From: Motacilla alba alba
Taxonomy: Eukaryota > Chordata > Aves > Passeriformes > Motacillidae
DNA length: 64,000 nt
NCBI RefSeq assembly: GCF_015832195.1
Contig: NC_052027.1
Coordinates: 16,674,149-16,738,148, forward strand
Direction: 5' to 3'
In this document: one piece after another, positions 1 through 12,900 of the stretch
Position numbering within the stretch: the first letter of the stretch is position 1
How the letters are laid out: each line of letters begins with the position of its first letter
Program-made: the position numbers and the translations under genes
Notes under the pieces: generated by a model
What the model was told of the DNA's origin: nothing
Databases searched by the model: none
Seen by the model: only the letters and a program-made list of their open reading frames with translations

Positions 1-856
1 AGGAAACACCACGGAAATGCTCCTAAAGGCTGCCTGCTCAGCTGAGCTGAATGCTCTGCAAGTCCACCCTGCTAATGAGAAGTGAAAGAAGTGGATTTCA
101 GTTATTCAAGTGTAAAGATTCAATGAAGTTCTGTAAGAAAAAAGAAATCCACCTGAAACGGTGGCTCCCTGAGATGTGCAGGGTACCTGTTCCCTTGGGC
201 ATCCTTTTGCCACAAAGCTTTAGTCTGACAGTTATGTTTAGCAGTGCTACTGGAGTATTGCGTGCATGTGAATCAGATGTGCTCCTCTCTTGATACTACT
301 GTTGCCTTATCTACATGCCATTTATTAATTCCTGAATCTATCATGTGCCTTCACTGCCTTTCACTAAGGTGTGTGTAGCCACCAACAAAAAATAACACAG
401 AATCCAAAACTAGCAAAATACTCACAAATATCTTGAGTTGAGTGAGAGTGAGATAAAGGACCATTGCATAGACAAGAACAAGGACAGCTCAAACTTTCTG
501 AGTTACTCTCCTCTGGGGAAAAAAACTTTTTGTTTAGAACAGGAGGAAAAGGAGTGGATTATTCCATTTCCCTGGTGGTCATATGGTCCAGCCATGCAAA
601 ATAGACAGGATTTTAAATGCTCATATGTAAACTCTAAAAGTTACAATAATAGTGAAAGTTCATAATCTTGTATTAATCGGTACCAATTGTTCGTTGAAGC
701 AAAGAACAGAGACTTGTGTGTAAATATCACAGAGATTACGCAAAGAATGCACTTCTCTGTACCTGTACTAAAACCAGCATCCCCAACCACTGTTATATGA
801 TGTATTCCAGATTCAAATGTTCTCTTTTGTTTTCTTTTCTTTGTTTTTGGCTGCAG
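1..856 (+). other. DOCK3: DOCK3 intron (3' part)
   Basis: AT-rich intronic sequence upstream of the first visible exon. It ends in a T-rich polypyrimidine tract and CTGCAG acceptor at 851-856. I looked for the preceding DOCK3 coding exon and saw none. No repeat family was recognised. Confidence 0.7.
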
Positions 857-932
857 TATCATAGTTACAACAGTTCAATACTTGTCTTCTGCTCTGCATA
901 AGAATTTCACAGAAACGGACTTCGATTTTAAA
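857..932 (+). CDS. DOCK3: DOCK3 exon a (window exon 1)
   Basis: Reads IVTTVQYLSSALHKNFTETD and continues FDFK, after one base of a split codon. The acceptor is CTGCAG and the donor AAA|GTAAGA. This helical region precedes DHR-2. The exon ends in phase 0, matching the next exon. Confidence 0.93.
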
Positions 933-3900
933 GTAAGAATTGATTCAGAAAATGTTCTGACATCTTTTCAAACCAGCAGTAACAAAGGAACAGGAGCTGC
1001 CCTCTGCATTAGCTGATGATATTTGCAGCATTTATTGGAGTGTCTGTCAGGAAGATGACCTAACTGATAAAGGACAGGAATGGAATCTGCTGTGGAATTG
1101 ATGGGAAGTAGAACAGATACAGTGTGAGATCAAATCAGGAAAATTGAGTCCCTCATAAAGGAAGCTAGTAATTGCATAAGCATGGGGCCAGTGGAGCATC
1201 TGTCTGATGGATAATGCAATGTAAACTCAGGCAATGCTTTTCCTTGGGGCATTCATGAACTTCCTCTCCCAGAGGTCTCTGTGGCTGCTGACACAAAACC
1301 TGGAGGAACACAGTCCTAGGGAGTGTCATCCCTGTGTCTGATGCAGTTGGAGATGAGCAGCAAGTTCAGTGTTAGTAAGGAAGAGCTGCCAGACATGCAC
1401 CTAGGGACACACCAAGCTGGAAAAAGCTTCATATTTTTGGGAAAACAGACCAAATTTCAGGGGTCCTATTCATGATATAATTTGATCTCTGGTTGAGAGA
1501 GATCTTCAGATTTTATCAAATCTGTTCAACCTACAGAAAAACAATTTAAAAGTTTGCTGATGTCACAAAGTTTATTCATTCTTGAGCTCTGATGCAAAGA
1601 GGAAAACCCAGTGGCATTGCTTTTGTGGGGGTTTTAATTTCAGTTCCTACCAGGGTTTAAATAATCCATTTGTGCCTTTAAGAGTTATTTTGTATCTCCA
1701 TAGTAAGAGATATAATGATGAAGTTACCCCTCAATTACGAAAAGGAGTTTGTCTTTCTCCACTTCTTTAAAACTTACTCTTGGAGTGTAATGTTGTAAAA
1801 TTCCTTTGCTTGTCACAGGTGTGGAACTCTTATTTCAGCCTGGCAGTTTTGTTTATAAACCAGCCGAGTCTCCAACTAGAAAATGCCACGCCACCTAAGA
1901 GGAAGAAGATTCTGGATAAGTAAGGATATGTTTTGTTGGGTTCCCACCTCAAAAAAGAGCCTTATTTTCCTACCATAAGTCTCTGTGATTTATTATGAAA
2001 CCTGGGATGTGGAAATGCCTGGGAAATGAATAACTAGATCTCCCAGTACAGCAATCAGTGATCAGTCAAGTTGTTTGATATTCTTACATTGACATAAATG
2101 TGAATTCAATTTTTTTTAACCATTTGATTATTTTTTCACATCACTGCCTTGCAAGTTTTTGTTCCCTGGCAGCTGTGTCTCTGTTCTCTCTCAGGTATGG
2201 TGATATGAGAGTGATGATGGCCTATGAGCTCTTCAGCATGTGGCAGAACCTGGGTAAGCCTCTCCCTCTCTCATCTGGCAACCAAAGCCAAAGGAAAACC
2301 CTGTTTCTGTCAGATTTTAATTTTTTTTAATGTTTTGTGGCATCACAGAATCCTTTATTTCTCTGAAGAGAAGCACTTCTCCCACCAAAACTCTCTTCTG
2401 CACTGTATTCTAGAGGAAAAAACCAAAATATTTGCTGATAGAGATCACAAATACAGGGATATGAGAAGGGGTGAATCACTAAGAGAGCAAAGGAGTGACA
2501 AAGTCAGATTGGATAAATTAATAATGTGTCTGCAAAGTATTCACCAAGCCAAATACAAACATTTTATGTGTAGGAATGTAGGTAGGAGTTGCTATTCAAT
2601 AAACAAACAAAGACAACAAATGTACCATGCTGAAGGGGAACTACCTGTAAAATGCTATGAGTAAAGGAGATTTTGTAATCTTTGAGAAAATATGTAAGAA
2701 TCTGGAGTAAGAGAAGAGGGACCATATTTCTGTCACAGTGTTTTCCCTAAGTGCACTTGATTCTAGATCAGTTTGCCCAGTCCTGCTTTCTACAGCTGAA
2801 AGGAACAACAAAACACAAAAAAAATATAAACCAAAGGCCAGCTGGACAAGGTTCAGACAACATTCAGGAAGACTATGGAAGCAAGAAAACTGAATAAGCC
2901 TGTTTTGTCTTGTACAACTAAAATGATACAGCCAGAACTGGTCACAGTTCAAAGGATCTGTGTGGAAAACAGAAGGCCCTCCAAGGTACAGAGATCCAAT
3001 ACCCAGAAAAACAAACTGGACAAACTCAGCTGAGAAGAGAGAAGCCAGTTTTGGATGTGTAGATGCAGACATTTATCACTGGATGCTGTTCCAGATCAGG
3101 CTTTGTTGAGTTTCTCTCTGCAATAGTGCAGTACGTGGCTCAGAAGAGGCTGTCAGCAAAGTGCCTCAGCTCCCTCCTGCAGAAGATCCTCTTGGTCCCA
3201 GTCAAGGGCAGGTAGGAAATGGAGACAGCAGTGGGGACCAAGAGCTCTGGAGTTCCTTGAAATCTAAACATGCTCTGTCACCAGCCCTTTCAAAAGCTTC
3301 ATGGATTGGAAGTACCCTGGCCTCTTTTCCCCCAGTTAGTATGTTTTAGTTGGGTTACTTTTGACAATTTGAATTCCTTTGCAAAGTAAAATGCACTGAC
3401 ATTTTTTGCTGAAGGCTTTCACAGTGAAATTAAAAATGCTCTTAGAGACTTTGCAAGAAATGATGTAAAGCAAATACTGATTTTTCATTCCTTTTCAGGA
3501 AAAGAATGTTTGCTTTTGTAATGCTCACGCTTACTACTGTGTAAATGTCATTATTGCAAGGATTCCCTCTTTTCTCAGAGGACAGATAGCAAAGGCTTTT
3601 ATTTAATTACAATTGTTTTGTGTTGTACAGGTGAGCACAAGATTCACTTTATTCCGGGAATGATTGGCCCCTTTCTGGGTGTTACGCTTGTTCCACAGCC
3701 GGAAGTCCGGAATATCATGATCCCAATCTTCCATGACATGATGGACTGGGAGCAGAGAAAGAATGGCAACTTCAAACAGGTGAGGACACTCCCCAAGCTT
3801 TCCTTTCCTTGCTCTCTCTTCTTCAGTGTCCAGCTGGAAGCAAGGATTTTGTATTTTTTTATCTGTTTCTGACTGTGAATATGTCATGTAAATATATATA

Positions 3901-6900
3901 AAACGGAAAATTCAAAACCTAATTCCCAAGGCCCCCAGGATTGTTTAACCAGTGCAAACTGCATTGCCCGTGAACGTGGGCAAGAGGAGGGGTGTGTTCA
4001 GCACATCACAGATGGGGAAAAGAATTTTGTAAGTGCTGGGCTATCACTGCTCCCAGTGGTTTCACTTAGATTATTGGTCAGCCATTAAATGGGTCAGACT
4101 GAGAAGCAAAAATGGAGATGTAAAGATTTAGCCAGTCTTTGTGAAAACAGTGCTCTCTGCTTCTCTGCCTTCAGTTTGCAGCTAGGAAGTGGTATTGTAT
4201 AATTAAATCATAATGCCATGCCTTGAAACAGACTTGGTAGCTGTTTTTATTTTCAGAAATTGCAGCAGCTCTCTGGGAAGGGTTAAGTCCAACAAGAGCT
4301 CTGCAGTTTCTACCTGCTGTGAGCTCTGATTGCAAATCAGGGAGAAAAATCTTCATCATTGTTTCCCAGTCTTGGTCAGAGAATTGCTTAGATTTTCCAC
4401 TGCAAACCAGATCCCTGAAGTGCAGAGCATTGCTAATGAAGGATGGGTTTGGTCTGGATCCTCGGATGACAGGGTTTCATTGTCATTGTGCTGGGGCAAT
4501 TCTGGGGGCCAGTATCTGCAGAGAAGTGCTCTGAAGGAGTAAATCACCATTAAATTATCATAATTCCTGTGATTAGTTATTTGCACAGTCATTAAAATGC
4601 CAGATCTAATCTATCATTCCAGGAGAATAGCAGACCTTTCCCATAACCTGATCTATTAAAGGCTGTGTGGAAAAGTATAACCAGGAGCTTGTTTTTCTTC
4701 CTCTGCAGCTCCCATGATTGCTACAATTGTTATTATTTACTATTATTATTATTGCAGTAGCATTCTGATCATAGTCCTCTTTCCACTTGTTTTAGCAGAA
4801 CAATAGAACAGTCTTTCTCTGGAATTTACAGTATGAAGCATCTACAGTCACCTTCGAGTTTCTGGGCCTATTTATATTTTCTGTATCAAGATGAACTATT
4901 AGTAATCTTAATTTAATTTTTATACTCACTAATTTATTTTAAACTACAGCTCCAAGAATATTTCTTAAATTACCTGTGGAGCAAACTTCCACACTGTTTT
5001 ATGAAGCATATATTGTAACCTTCTAAGGTTAAAGATAAAATAATCATCTCTATTAGTGATTAAATAAATAGTTAAATACCCCAAGAGGTAATAAACCTCA
5101 TTAACATTATCTGCTGGAACCAGGCAGTTATTTGCTTTCCAGTATAATGCTGGACATTACTGATTTCTGCAATCACTGTAGATCACAAACAAAGGGAGGG
5201 GTCTTTTTAATTCTGAGGTTCTCTTCACCTTTTGAATATTCAGTTGTTTGTCAGAAAATATAAAAACCCTGAAAATTCTTTTTCAATCTCTTTTTTCATT
5301 TTCTTTAGTAGTTCATGTTTTTACAAGTTTATTTTTTCAGCAAGGCTGGATAACAGTACAGTTTGATTCAGGGATGAAATCAGGTCTCCCTTTAATGATC
5401 TCAGCAGCAAGAGCACCAAGTCCATTTGTGTGCCACTGGCTGATTTGTTTTCCCTTCCCATCTTTACTTCCTTTTCAATTCGGCGGCTGAAAAATGCAGA
5501 GAAGCTCAAACTATGCTCGTCTTTAAATAAAAGTAAACCCTATTTCTGCAAATAGTTTCAGCCTTTAGGAGCCTCTGTCTTCACTAGTAGTGAAAACTGT
5601 CTTCTGTAAGATTTCTGACTTCATGAAATTATTTTTGTTTAATGTTACATACATCAATTTCTGCACTTGAATCCATTTTATGAGAGTATCTGATATCACA
5701 CTTGATATTTAGGGTGGTAATTAATATGTATTCAAAACTTTCTAAGAGAAACATAATGATGCTGGTGTGGCCCTTCATATAAGTGAAAGAAAAAGCAAAA
5801 GTGTCACATAACCATAGAGAGGCTTAAAAAGTGGGGTTTAATGAACAAATAATCTTCTAATATAATGATGCCTGGGGAACTGCAAATCGATTCCACCAGC
5901 AGAAGCAGCACAGCAGAGCAGTGGTGCTGGATATTCTGCTGTAGTTCGGGATCCAGTTTACCAGATGTGCTGGTTCACTGGAACAGTCTCTGAGTGATGG
6001 ATCTGGTCTCTTCCTGCAGGTGGAGGCCGAGTTGATCGATAAGCTGGACAGCCTGGTGTCTGAAGGAAAAGGTGATGAGAACTACAGGGAACTCTTCAGC
6101 CTGCTGTAAGCTTTGCCAGTTCATGCTCCGCGTGTTGTGCAGGGCCATTGGAAGAGTCAGGCACTGATCTGTGCAGCCACAGATCTTTGGGGAGGGCAGG
6201 AAAGGGCTTCCTGGCAGGCTTCCATGGAATGGCTCAGTGAAGTAGTGCTGGAAGTAATACAGAGACATAAATTCTTCTTTGTCTTCTCTCTGTGACATCT
6301 AATAAAAGGCTGCACAAGTTATCAACCTCCTAAAAATTCATTTGCTGGAGGAGCCAGGACCCTTCTCTTTCCATGGCAGTGAGTGAGATCCTGGTCTCAG
6401 GAGTGTTTGGAGAGACACTGTACTATCTACAGAGTCAGGCCTTGTTAGAGCAAAGGAGATTTTCCTCAGCATTTTCCTTTCTTTCCTCCTGTTTTTGAAG
6501 GCCATGTTTTGGTTAGTTCAAGAGTTGCCAGTTGCTTCTTCCAGAGCCCATTGTGACGCTTCCTTTCACACCAACAATTCATACTCAGAAGGATAAACTT
6601 GAAGATTTTATGTCTGACTTTAGACCTCACTACCTTTGATTACTGATTTCTCTCCAAATTTCATTTTGAGTATTCCTAGTTTATTTCAGAAGGAATTATT
6701 TCAAACTCTTGACAATCCAGAGCAGTTAACCCAACTTTTTTAATACTCTAGTGAGCCAGAGAGATCGTTAGCAGAGTTTTAGCCATATATTCCAATTTTA
6801 TGTGGCCCCCAATAGCACACCAGCTGTTTGAGGCATAAGCCTTTGTTTTGCTGGAATCAATAATTCTGTTTCTGAATTTGCAATTGCACATTCATTCATT

Positions 6901-9900
6901 TCAAGCTAGATAAGCCTGCCCATCCCATGTGCTTATCCTCAAGAAGTATGGAAATGTATTCAGTTTGGATTTGTGTATATTCAGCCTTGGGAAGTCTTGG
7001 ATCTTAGGTATACAGATAAAGTAACTCTATTTCAGGGATAAAGGAAAGGAGATATGTATTCTTTTTTTTATTCACATGGCAGGAGGAATAGTGTGCCTTT
7101 GCTCTACTTGAAGACATTCATTACCAGAAATGTTAAAAATTCAAGGGCTGTAGCTTTTTATGCATTTTTGGGTGATAGTGATTGGATGCATTATCAAGAA
7201 ACACAGCCTGAAATTCCAGCAACCAAGTTTATATCTCCCACTAAGTTGTTTGAGAACAATATGGAAACAATTTAGGAAAAAATTCCATAAATTAGTAAAT
7301 GCTGTGTGAAAAAAACAGTTGACCCTGAGTTTTACTGTCTCAGCTATACTGCTGTAACGGGAATTGGCTCCCTCAGCTGCAAATCATCCCAGTACTGAAG
7401 AGTTTGCCTCTTTGGAGGATGTGACACCCAACAGAATTTCTTTCCTAGAAGTGGCAAATTCTTTGATGGAAATCCAGTTTCAGATAAACTGGCATGTAAA
7501 TTTGCTTTCTTTCTTCACTTTTTAAACACAATGTTCGTTGTTCTCATTCCAGCCTTCTCTCTTCCTTCACAACTGTGTGACAGGGGTGCTCACTGTGCTG
7601 TCTATGCTAGGCAGGAGCAGATTGCTGTTATTTCCAATTTAAATCCAATGTGATTTAGGGTTGGTTGGTTGCTGATTAGAGATGAAAATTTATGGAGGGA
7701 TGAGCAAAGAAGAAATATTTGCAGTAGGTTTGGACTCCTTTTTAGTTTCTGACTGCTGCTAGCCGTATTTAAGCTACAGGTAATGATGTGGGAATCAAGT
7801 ATTGCCATGAGTGTTGCTCTTTTTATTATCTGTTAAATGGCAGTGTGAGGATATTTTCCCTTCTCCTGTCAGTTCTGTAATTTCCTTGTCTTTACTTCAT
7901 GCTGCCTGGAGTAGAACCCAACTCTTTGGGCCTTATCCCAGGTAAGATGCTAATTCTTCTGGAATTTGTTGTATGAGGGAGAAACCAAGTTGTCTGTATC
8001 AGTCTGCATGCCCTGTACCATTTCCCTGGAAGCCTCACCTGCTGTCTCTCCATCTCCAAACAGTTTGCTGGAGAAGATTGAGCAGGAAACTTGGCGGGAG
8101 ACTGGAATCTCTTTTGTCACGTCCGTCACTCGGCTCATGGAGCGTCTGCTCGACTACAGGTATCTGGCACCAGCAAGGACATGTTCTAAGCATAAGAAGT
8201 TTGTCAAGACGTGCTACCAAATTTCAACAGGGAAGATTTTATTGACTATCAAGCTGCATACATGCAGCATCACTGCTGGGTTCTGAGCAAACGTCCCAGA
8301 TCCTCATCTCATTCTTATGTGCTCGTTCATGATAGTTTTGTACTGAGGTTTATTCAGGTTGCTAAAACATTAATTCCTTCTATCACTGAAACGATCACAC
8401 CTAATTCAGCAAAAGAGATGTTAAATGCAAGAGTGATCCCCAAAGCCTCATTGAACTGAGGTGTGCTGAGTGCCTCATGCAGGCCTGCAGGGCTGGAGAA
8501 CTTCCATCTGGGAACTCTGACACATCAGCTGGTGGCTCATGAGCAAGATCTCACTATAAATTAGGCAGCCTTCGCTTAGTTTTAAACTGAAGTTGGCAGG
8601 ACTGTTGTGTCAATGCAGCTGAGTTTTGACTTAGTTAGAAGGAAATATTTTAACTTTAGATTTATATATACACACACACACTCAGAGGGGTTTTTTTTAA
8701 TAATAGATAATTTGAACCTATATAGAACTGCCCCAGATATTTCTATCTTTAGCCTACTGACAGGAGTTCAAATAGTTTTTTCTTCTGCTGCTGCTCATTA
8801 GAGGTGAAACCCTCTGACTAGGCTGTGTGTTCTGCAGTCCCAAATCCTTTTTGGTGATTTTTAGTTTGCTCTTTTTGTTATCCCTACCACCTTGATCCAA
8901 TCTCCTGTGTTTTTCCTGGCAACAACTGCTCTACAACTACTGTGCACAACCAGGTACTGGAGACACGTTTAAAGGGAATGCAGGGGAGCTGCTTGGGGTT
9001 TTTTGGGGGCCAGGGTGGGGGGTGTTATATGTTTTTTGGTTTCTGGTTTTTGTTTTTTAATGATAAACAGCTGCCAGCAAGGCAGCTTTGACACACAGGT
9101 ACACATTCCCATGCTTAATTGAGAAACACATACCAGTTTTTAATTGATTTTCAATCTGCAGCTGATTGGTCATTCCCAGGGCAGGGAACTGGAATGTGGC
9201 ATTGGAATTTGGAAATACACAGGCATTTCTTAGAGTCCAGCTGCCACTCAGTAGCTGTAGTAATTCTCAAGATGGTTTGCTTTAAACTACTTTAAAAATT
9301 TAGTCTCTTGTATAATCGGAATAGAAATAATTTCTAAAATATTCCAGAAACCAAAGATAAATGTTGTGATTTAACTTACCTATGCAAAAGTTAGAAATGT
9401 AGTCTAAATCCCTCAGGTTGTATCTTTGTGTGCCACACCATGCTGCAGAGCTGCATTTATGGAAGTGACCCCTTTGACTAGAACCAAGTATTTACATCTG
9501 GATAAATAAGAGTTTTTACTTTTATAGTAGATCTTGCATTCAGATTATTTTTGACCACTGTTATCTGATTTTTGTTCAGATTCTTGTAAGAAATAAAGGA
9601 ACAGTCATTTCAGCTGCTTGTTTGCAGATGCAAACTTGTAAGGGGACACTCAGTTCTCACATCATCTAAGCCCTAATATGAAAACTTTTCTTAGAGGAAC
9701 TTTATAAAATTAAGTATATGATTATCTGTTGTTTGTCATCCAGGGAAAGTCTGGAAGATAAGATGGCTTCAAATTTATTTTAAAAGGACTGTTTTTGCAG
9801 ATGTTTGTTTCAACATTTCTCTGCTTTCTTAGGGACTGTATGAAAGGAGATGAAACAGAAAACAAGAAGATTGGCTGCACTGTTAACCTAATGGTAAAGA

Positions 9901-12900
9901 TGTTTCCTTTATCTCTTTGTGATGCTGTGCAATCTCGTTGAAACTGGGATGGGAAAGGCTGGAGTAGGAATGTGTGTCAGGCAAGTGTAGCTTCAGAATC
10001 CAAGCACTGGGGATGGCAGAAGAAAATGATGAGGATTGTGAGGATCCTCTGGAGGCCTCTGATCTGACTCGCTGCTTTAAGCAGGGCCAGATAGGTCAGG
10101 CTCCTCAGGGCTGTGTCCAGCTGAGTTCTGTGTATCCCTGTGACACAGGTTCTACAATTTCTCCCAGCTTGTCTTTCAGCTTTTGACTACCTTCATTTGG
10201 AAAAAAAAAATCATGCCACAGTAAAATTAGTGGGTTAGATCAGTGTGAGTGTGAAAAGAATTATTACTTTTCTTTCCCACTAGGAATGTATTCTCTTTTC
10301 AGTAACTTTTCACATCCACAGATGCTGCTGAGTGCTTGAATGGAGAGTCTCGAGAGTAACAGCTGTTTTTTCTTTCACAGAATTTCTACAAATCTGAAAT
10401 TAACAAGGAGGAGATGTACATCCGCTATATCCACAAGCTTTGTGACATGCACCTGCAGGCTGAGAACTACACAGGTGAGAGAGACATTCCACGGAGTCTG
10501 CTTGAACTCCTCATGACATTTTTTTTAACTCTCCCAATGTTATATAATATCTGGCTCATTCTTTTGGAAAGAATTTGCATGAATCAGTTATGGCAGCTGG
10601 GAAGGCAGGAAGCTGAGGCCCAGCTCCTTTCCTCGAATTAAATACTGTTTGTTTATGCCTGCACAACCACACGATTATTGCATTACAATTAAAGTGTTCT
10701 TTGAAGAAGATGGACTTAAAAAAATCACAACAGTGGAATCAAACTTAAAGGAAGATTAGCAAAAGCACCATTATATTATCACTTGTCATATTTCCTTGCC
10801 TTGCAGTGCTGAGGGAGCACTTGGGACGTGTATGGACTCTAATGCTGTGTTGTCCAAGCTCTGTTTACAGCTGCAGGCCCCAAATCTAGTTACAGATCTG
10901 AACATCTGACTGTGCATTTAAATCTAGTAGCCGGTAAAAAGAAATTTGACAGACTTGTACCTAAAAACCATGTGCTGCTGTTTTAAGTAATTGAATAATT
11001 TATTGGTCCCCTAAGAGTTGAGATCTTTTTTTGCAAACTGTAAGTCAGAAATCACAGACTGTGTCAGAAGCAGATCTGTGACCTTTAATATTGGCTGTGT
11101 TTATTTGTTGCCATTGATTCAGTGTTCCATAATTGCCTTTCCTACAGAGGCTGCATTCACTTTGCTTTTGTACTGTGAGTTGCTTCAGTGGGAGGACAGA
11201 CCTCTGAGAGAGTTCCTGCATTACCCATCTCAGTCAGAGTGGCAACGTAAGGAAGGTCTGTGCCGTAAGATTATCCATTACTTCAACAAAGGGAAGGTAT
11301 GCCAACTTCTTCTCTCTTCCAGCAGCTTCCTTCCCTTTTCCTGACTGACTTAGGGCTTGCAAGCCATCATCTCAGTCCCGTAGTCTGGAAGTAAATTTGT
11401 ATCAAAAGGGTTTATTACATGACAAATTGGCTCTCTGGACAAAAAAAAAAAAAAAGAGAGAGATGAGAAAAGGTATTTTGTTATGTAGGACATTTGGAAT
11501 GGGTTAGGGAGCCAAACAGGACAAACACCAAAACATTTTTAAACCTTAAACCAAGCCTTGGATCAGCTGATGTGGCAGAGTGCTTGTTCCTCAGCTGTTG
11601 GGGGTGGGATTGCATTTTGTAGCTGTCTATGCAGACTGCTGTGCCATGACTCACTTGAGAACTTGTTTTCTGCTTAACCTACACATGGAAATGGCAGGCA
11701 AATGCTATAGGGGTCTCTGTATTGAAAAAGATTTAAGTCCTTTCAGTGTCACTTATTTTAAAGTGATTTTCAATTAAAGTGCAATTCCATCCACTGCACC
11801 AGAAGAAAATCAATCCATTTCAATTTCATATATTGAGTATGGGTTTTCTACAGTTAATTATATATTTTTTTCAATTACTGCAGAAGTAGATGTTTTAGTC
11901 CCTTGTGTCACGGTGTTTTGGGAACATTTCAGAGGTGAACCTTAAAAGTGACATCATCTGTTGGAGTATTTTCAAATTTTTCCCTTCCCTAGGGAAATTC
12001 CTACAGCTTATGTTCTTGGGAGATAACATCTGTATGAGTGCCTCAGGGTGGATTTTACCCGTGATGGCAATGACAGTGGCAATAAATACAGGTGTGACTT
12101 GGTTCTTATGGGGCTGCCATTCCAGATCATTCATTCCCAGTCCTGGTAATAGGAGTTGCATACGGCAGTAACATTTTCTGAAGAACCTGCAAAAGGAAGT
12201 CAGATTGCTATGTGAAGGAAGAAATGGCCTATTTATGAGGAAGTGATTTAGATTTTTTTGTGTGTGTGACTGCCAGAGTTGCTGTTTTGTGATAACATTG
12301 CATATGGTTCTCTCATTTCAGAAATTTTCAGGGGTTTTCAGACTGCACTTAAAAACTAATAACTGGCTTGTGCAAATATTGTAGTACTCTACTGTCTGAC
12401 TAGACAAAGATGATAGAGGCCCTATGGAAAGCAAGTGAGCCTTTATTTTTGACAACAATAGGGAATCCATATACACAGTGAAGTAGAGTAAAAACTGACT
12501 GATGTAATTAGGCTATAAAACTCCAAACAGATTACAGAGTGTTAACCTCTTGAGATTTTCTCCCCACTGGATGTTTTTGGAGTTACTTGATTTGTGTTTT
12601 AATCCTGCTTTATTACAAATGGTAGCTGAATGATTAAATAATCCACTTAAGCAGTGTGTATGTCACTCAGACTATGGAAGTGGAAGATGCTGAGAAGCCA
12701 AATCCTCCTTTTCAACACTCTTGTTGTGTGACAGGGAGCAGCTCAGGGAATGGAAGAAACCTGCTTCCCTCTACTTGTGTCTGACAGCTTCTTTCTGCAC
12801 TATCCTGAGATGGTCCCTCCTCAGGTTCTTCAGAGCAGGATTTGTTATTGTCCTTCAGTTGCATTTCCATTTCTCATGCTGCTCCTGGCCTCTTCCACCA

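Noticed and set aside
8159..8167. Donor GTATCTGG of DOCK3 exon g as a second U12 intron
   Set aside because: It departs from GTATCCTT at three positions, and the acceptor at 9832 has a normal polypyrimidine tract without a U12 branch motif.
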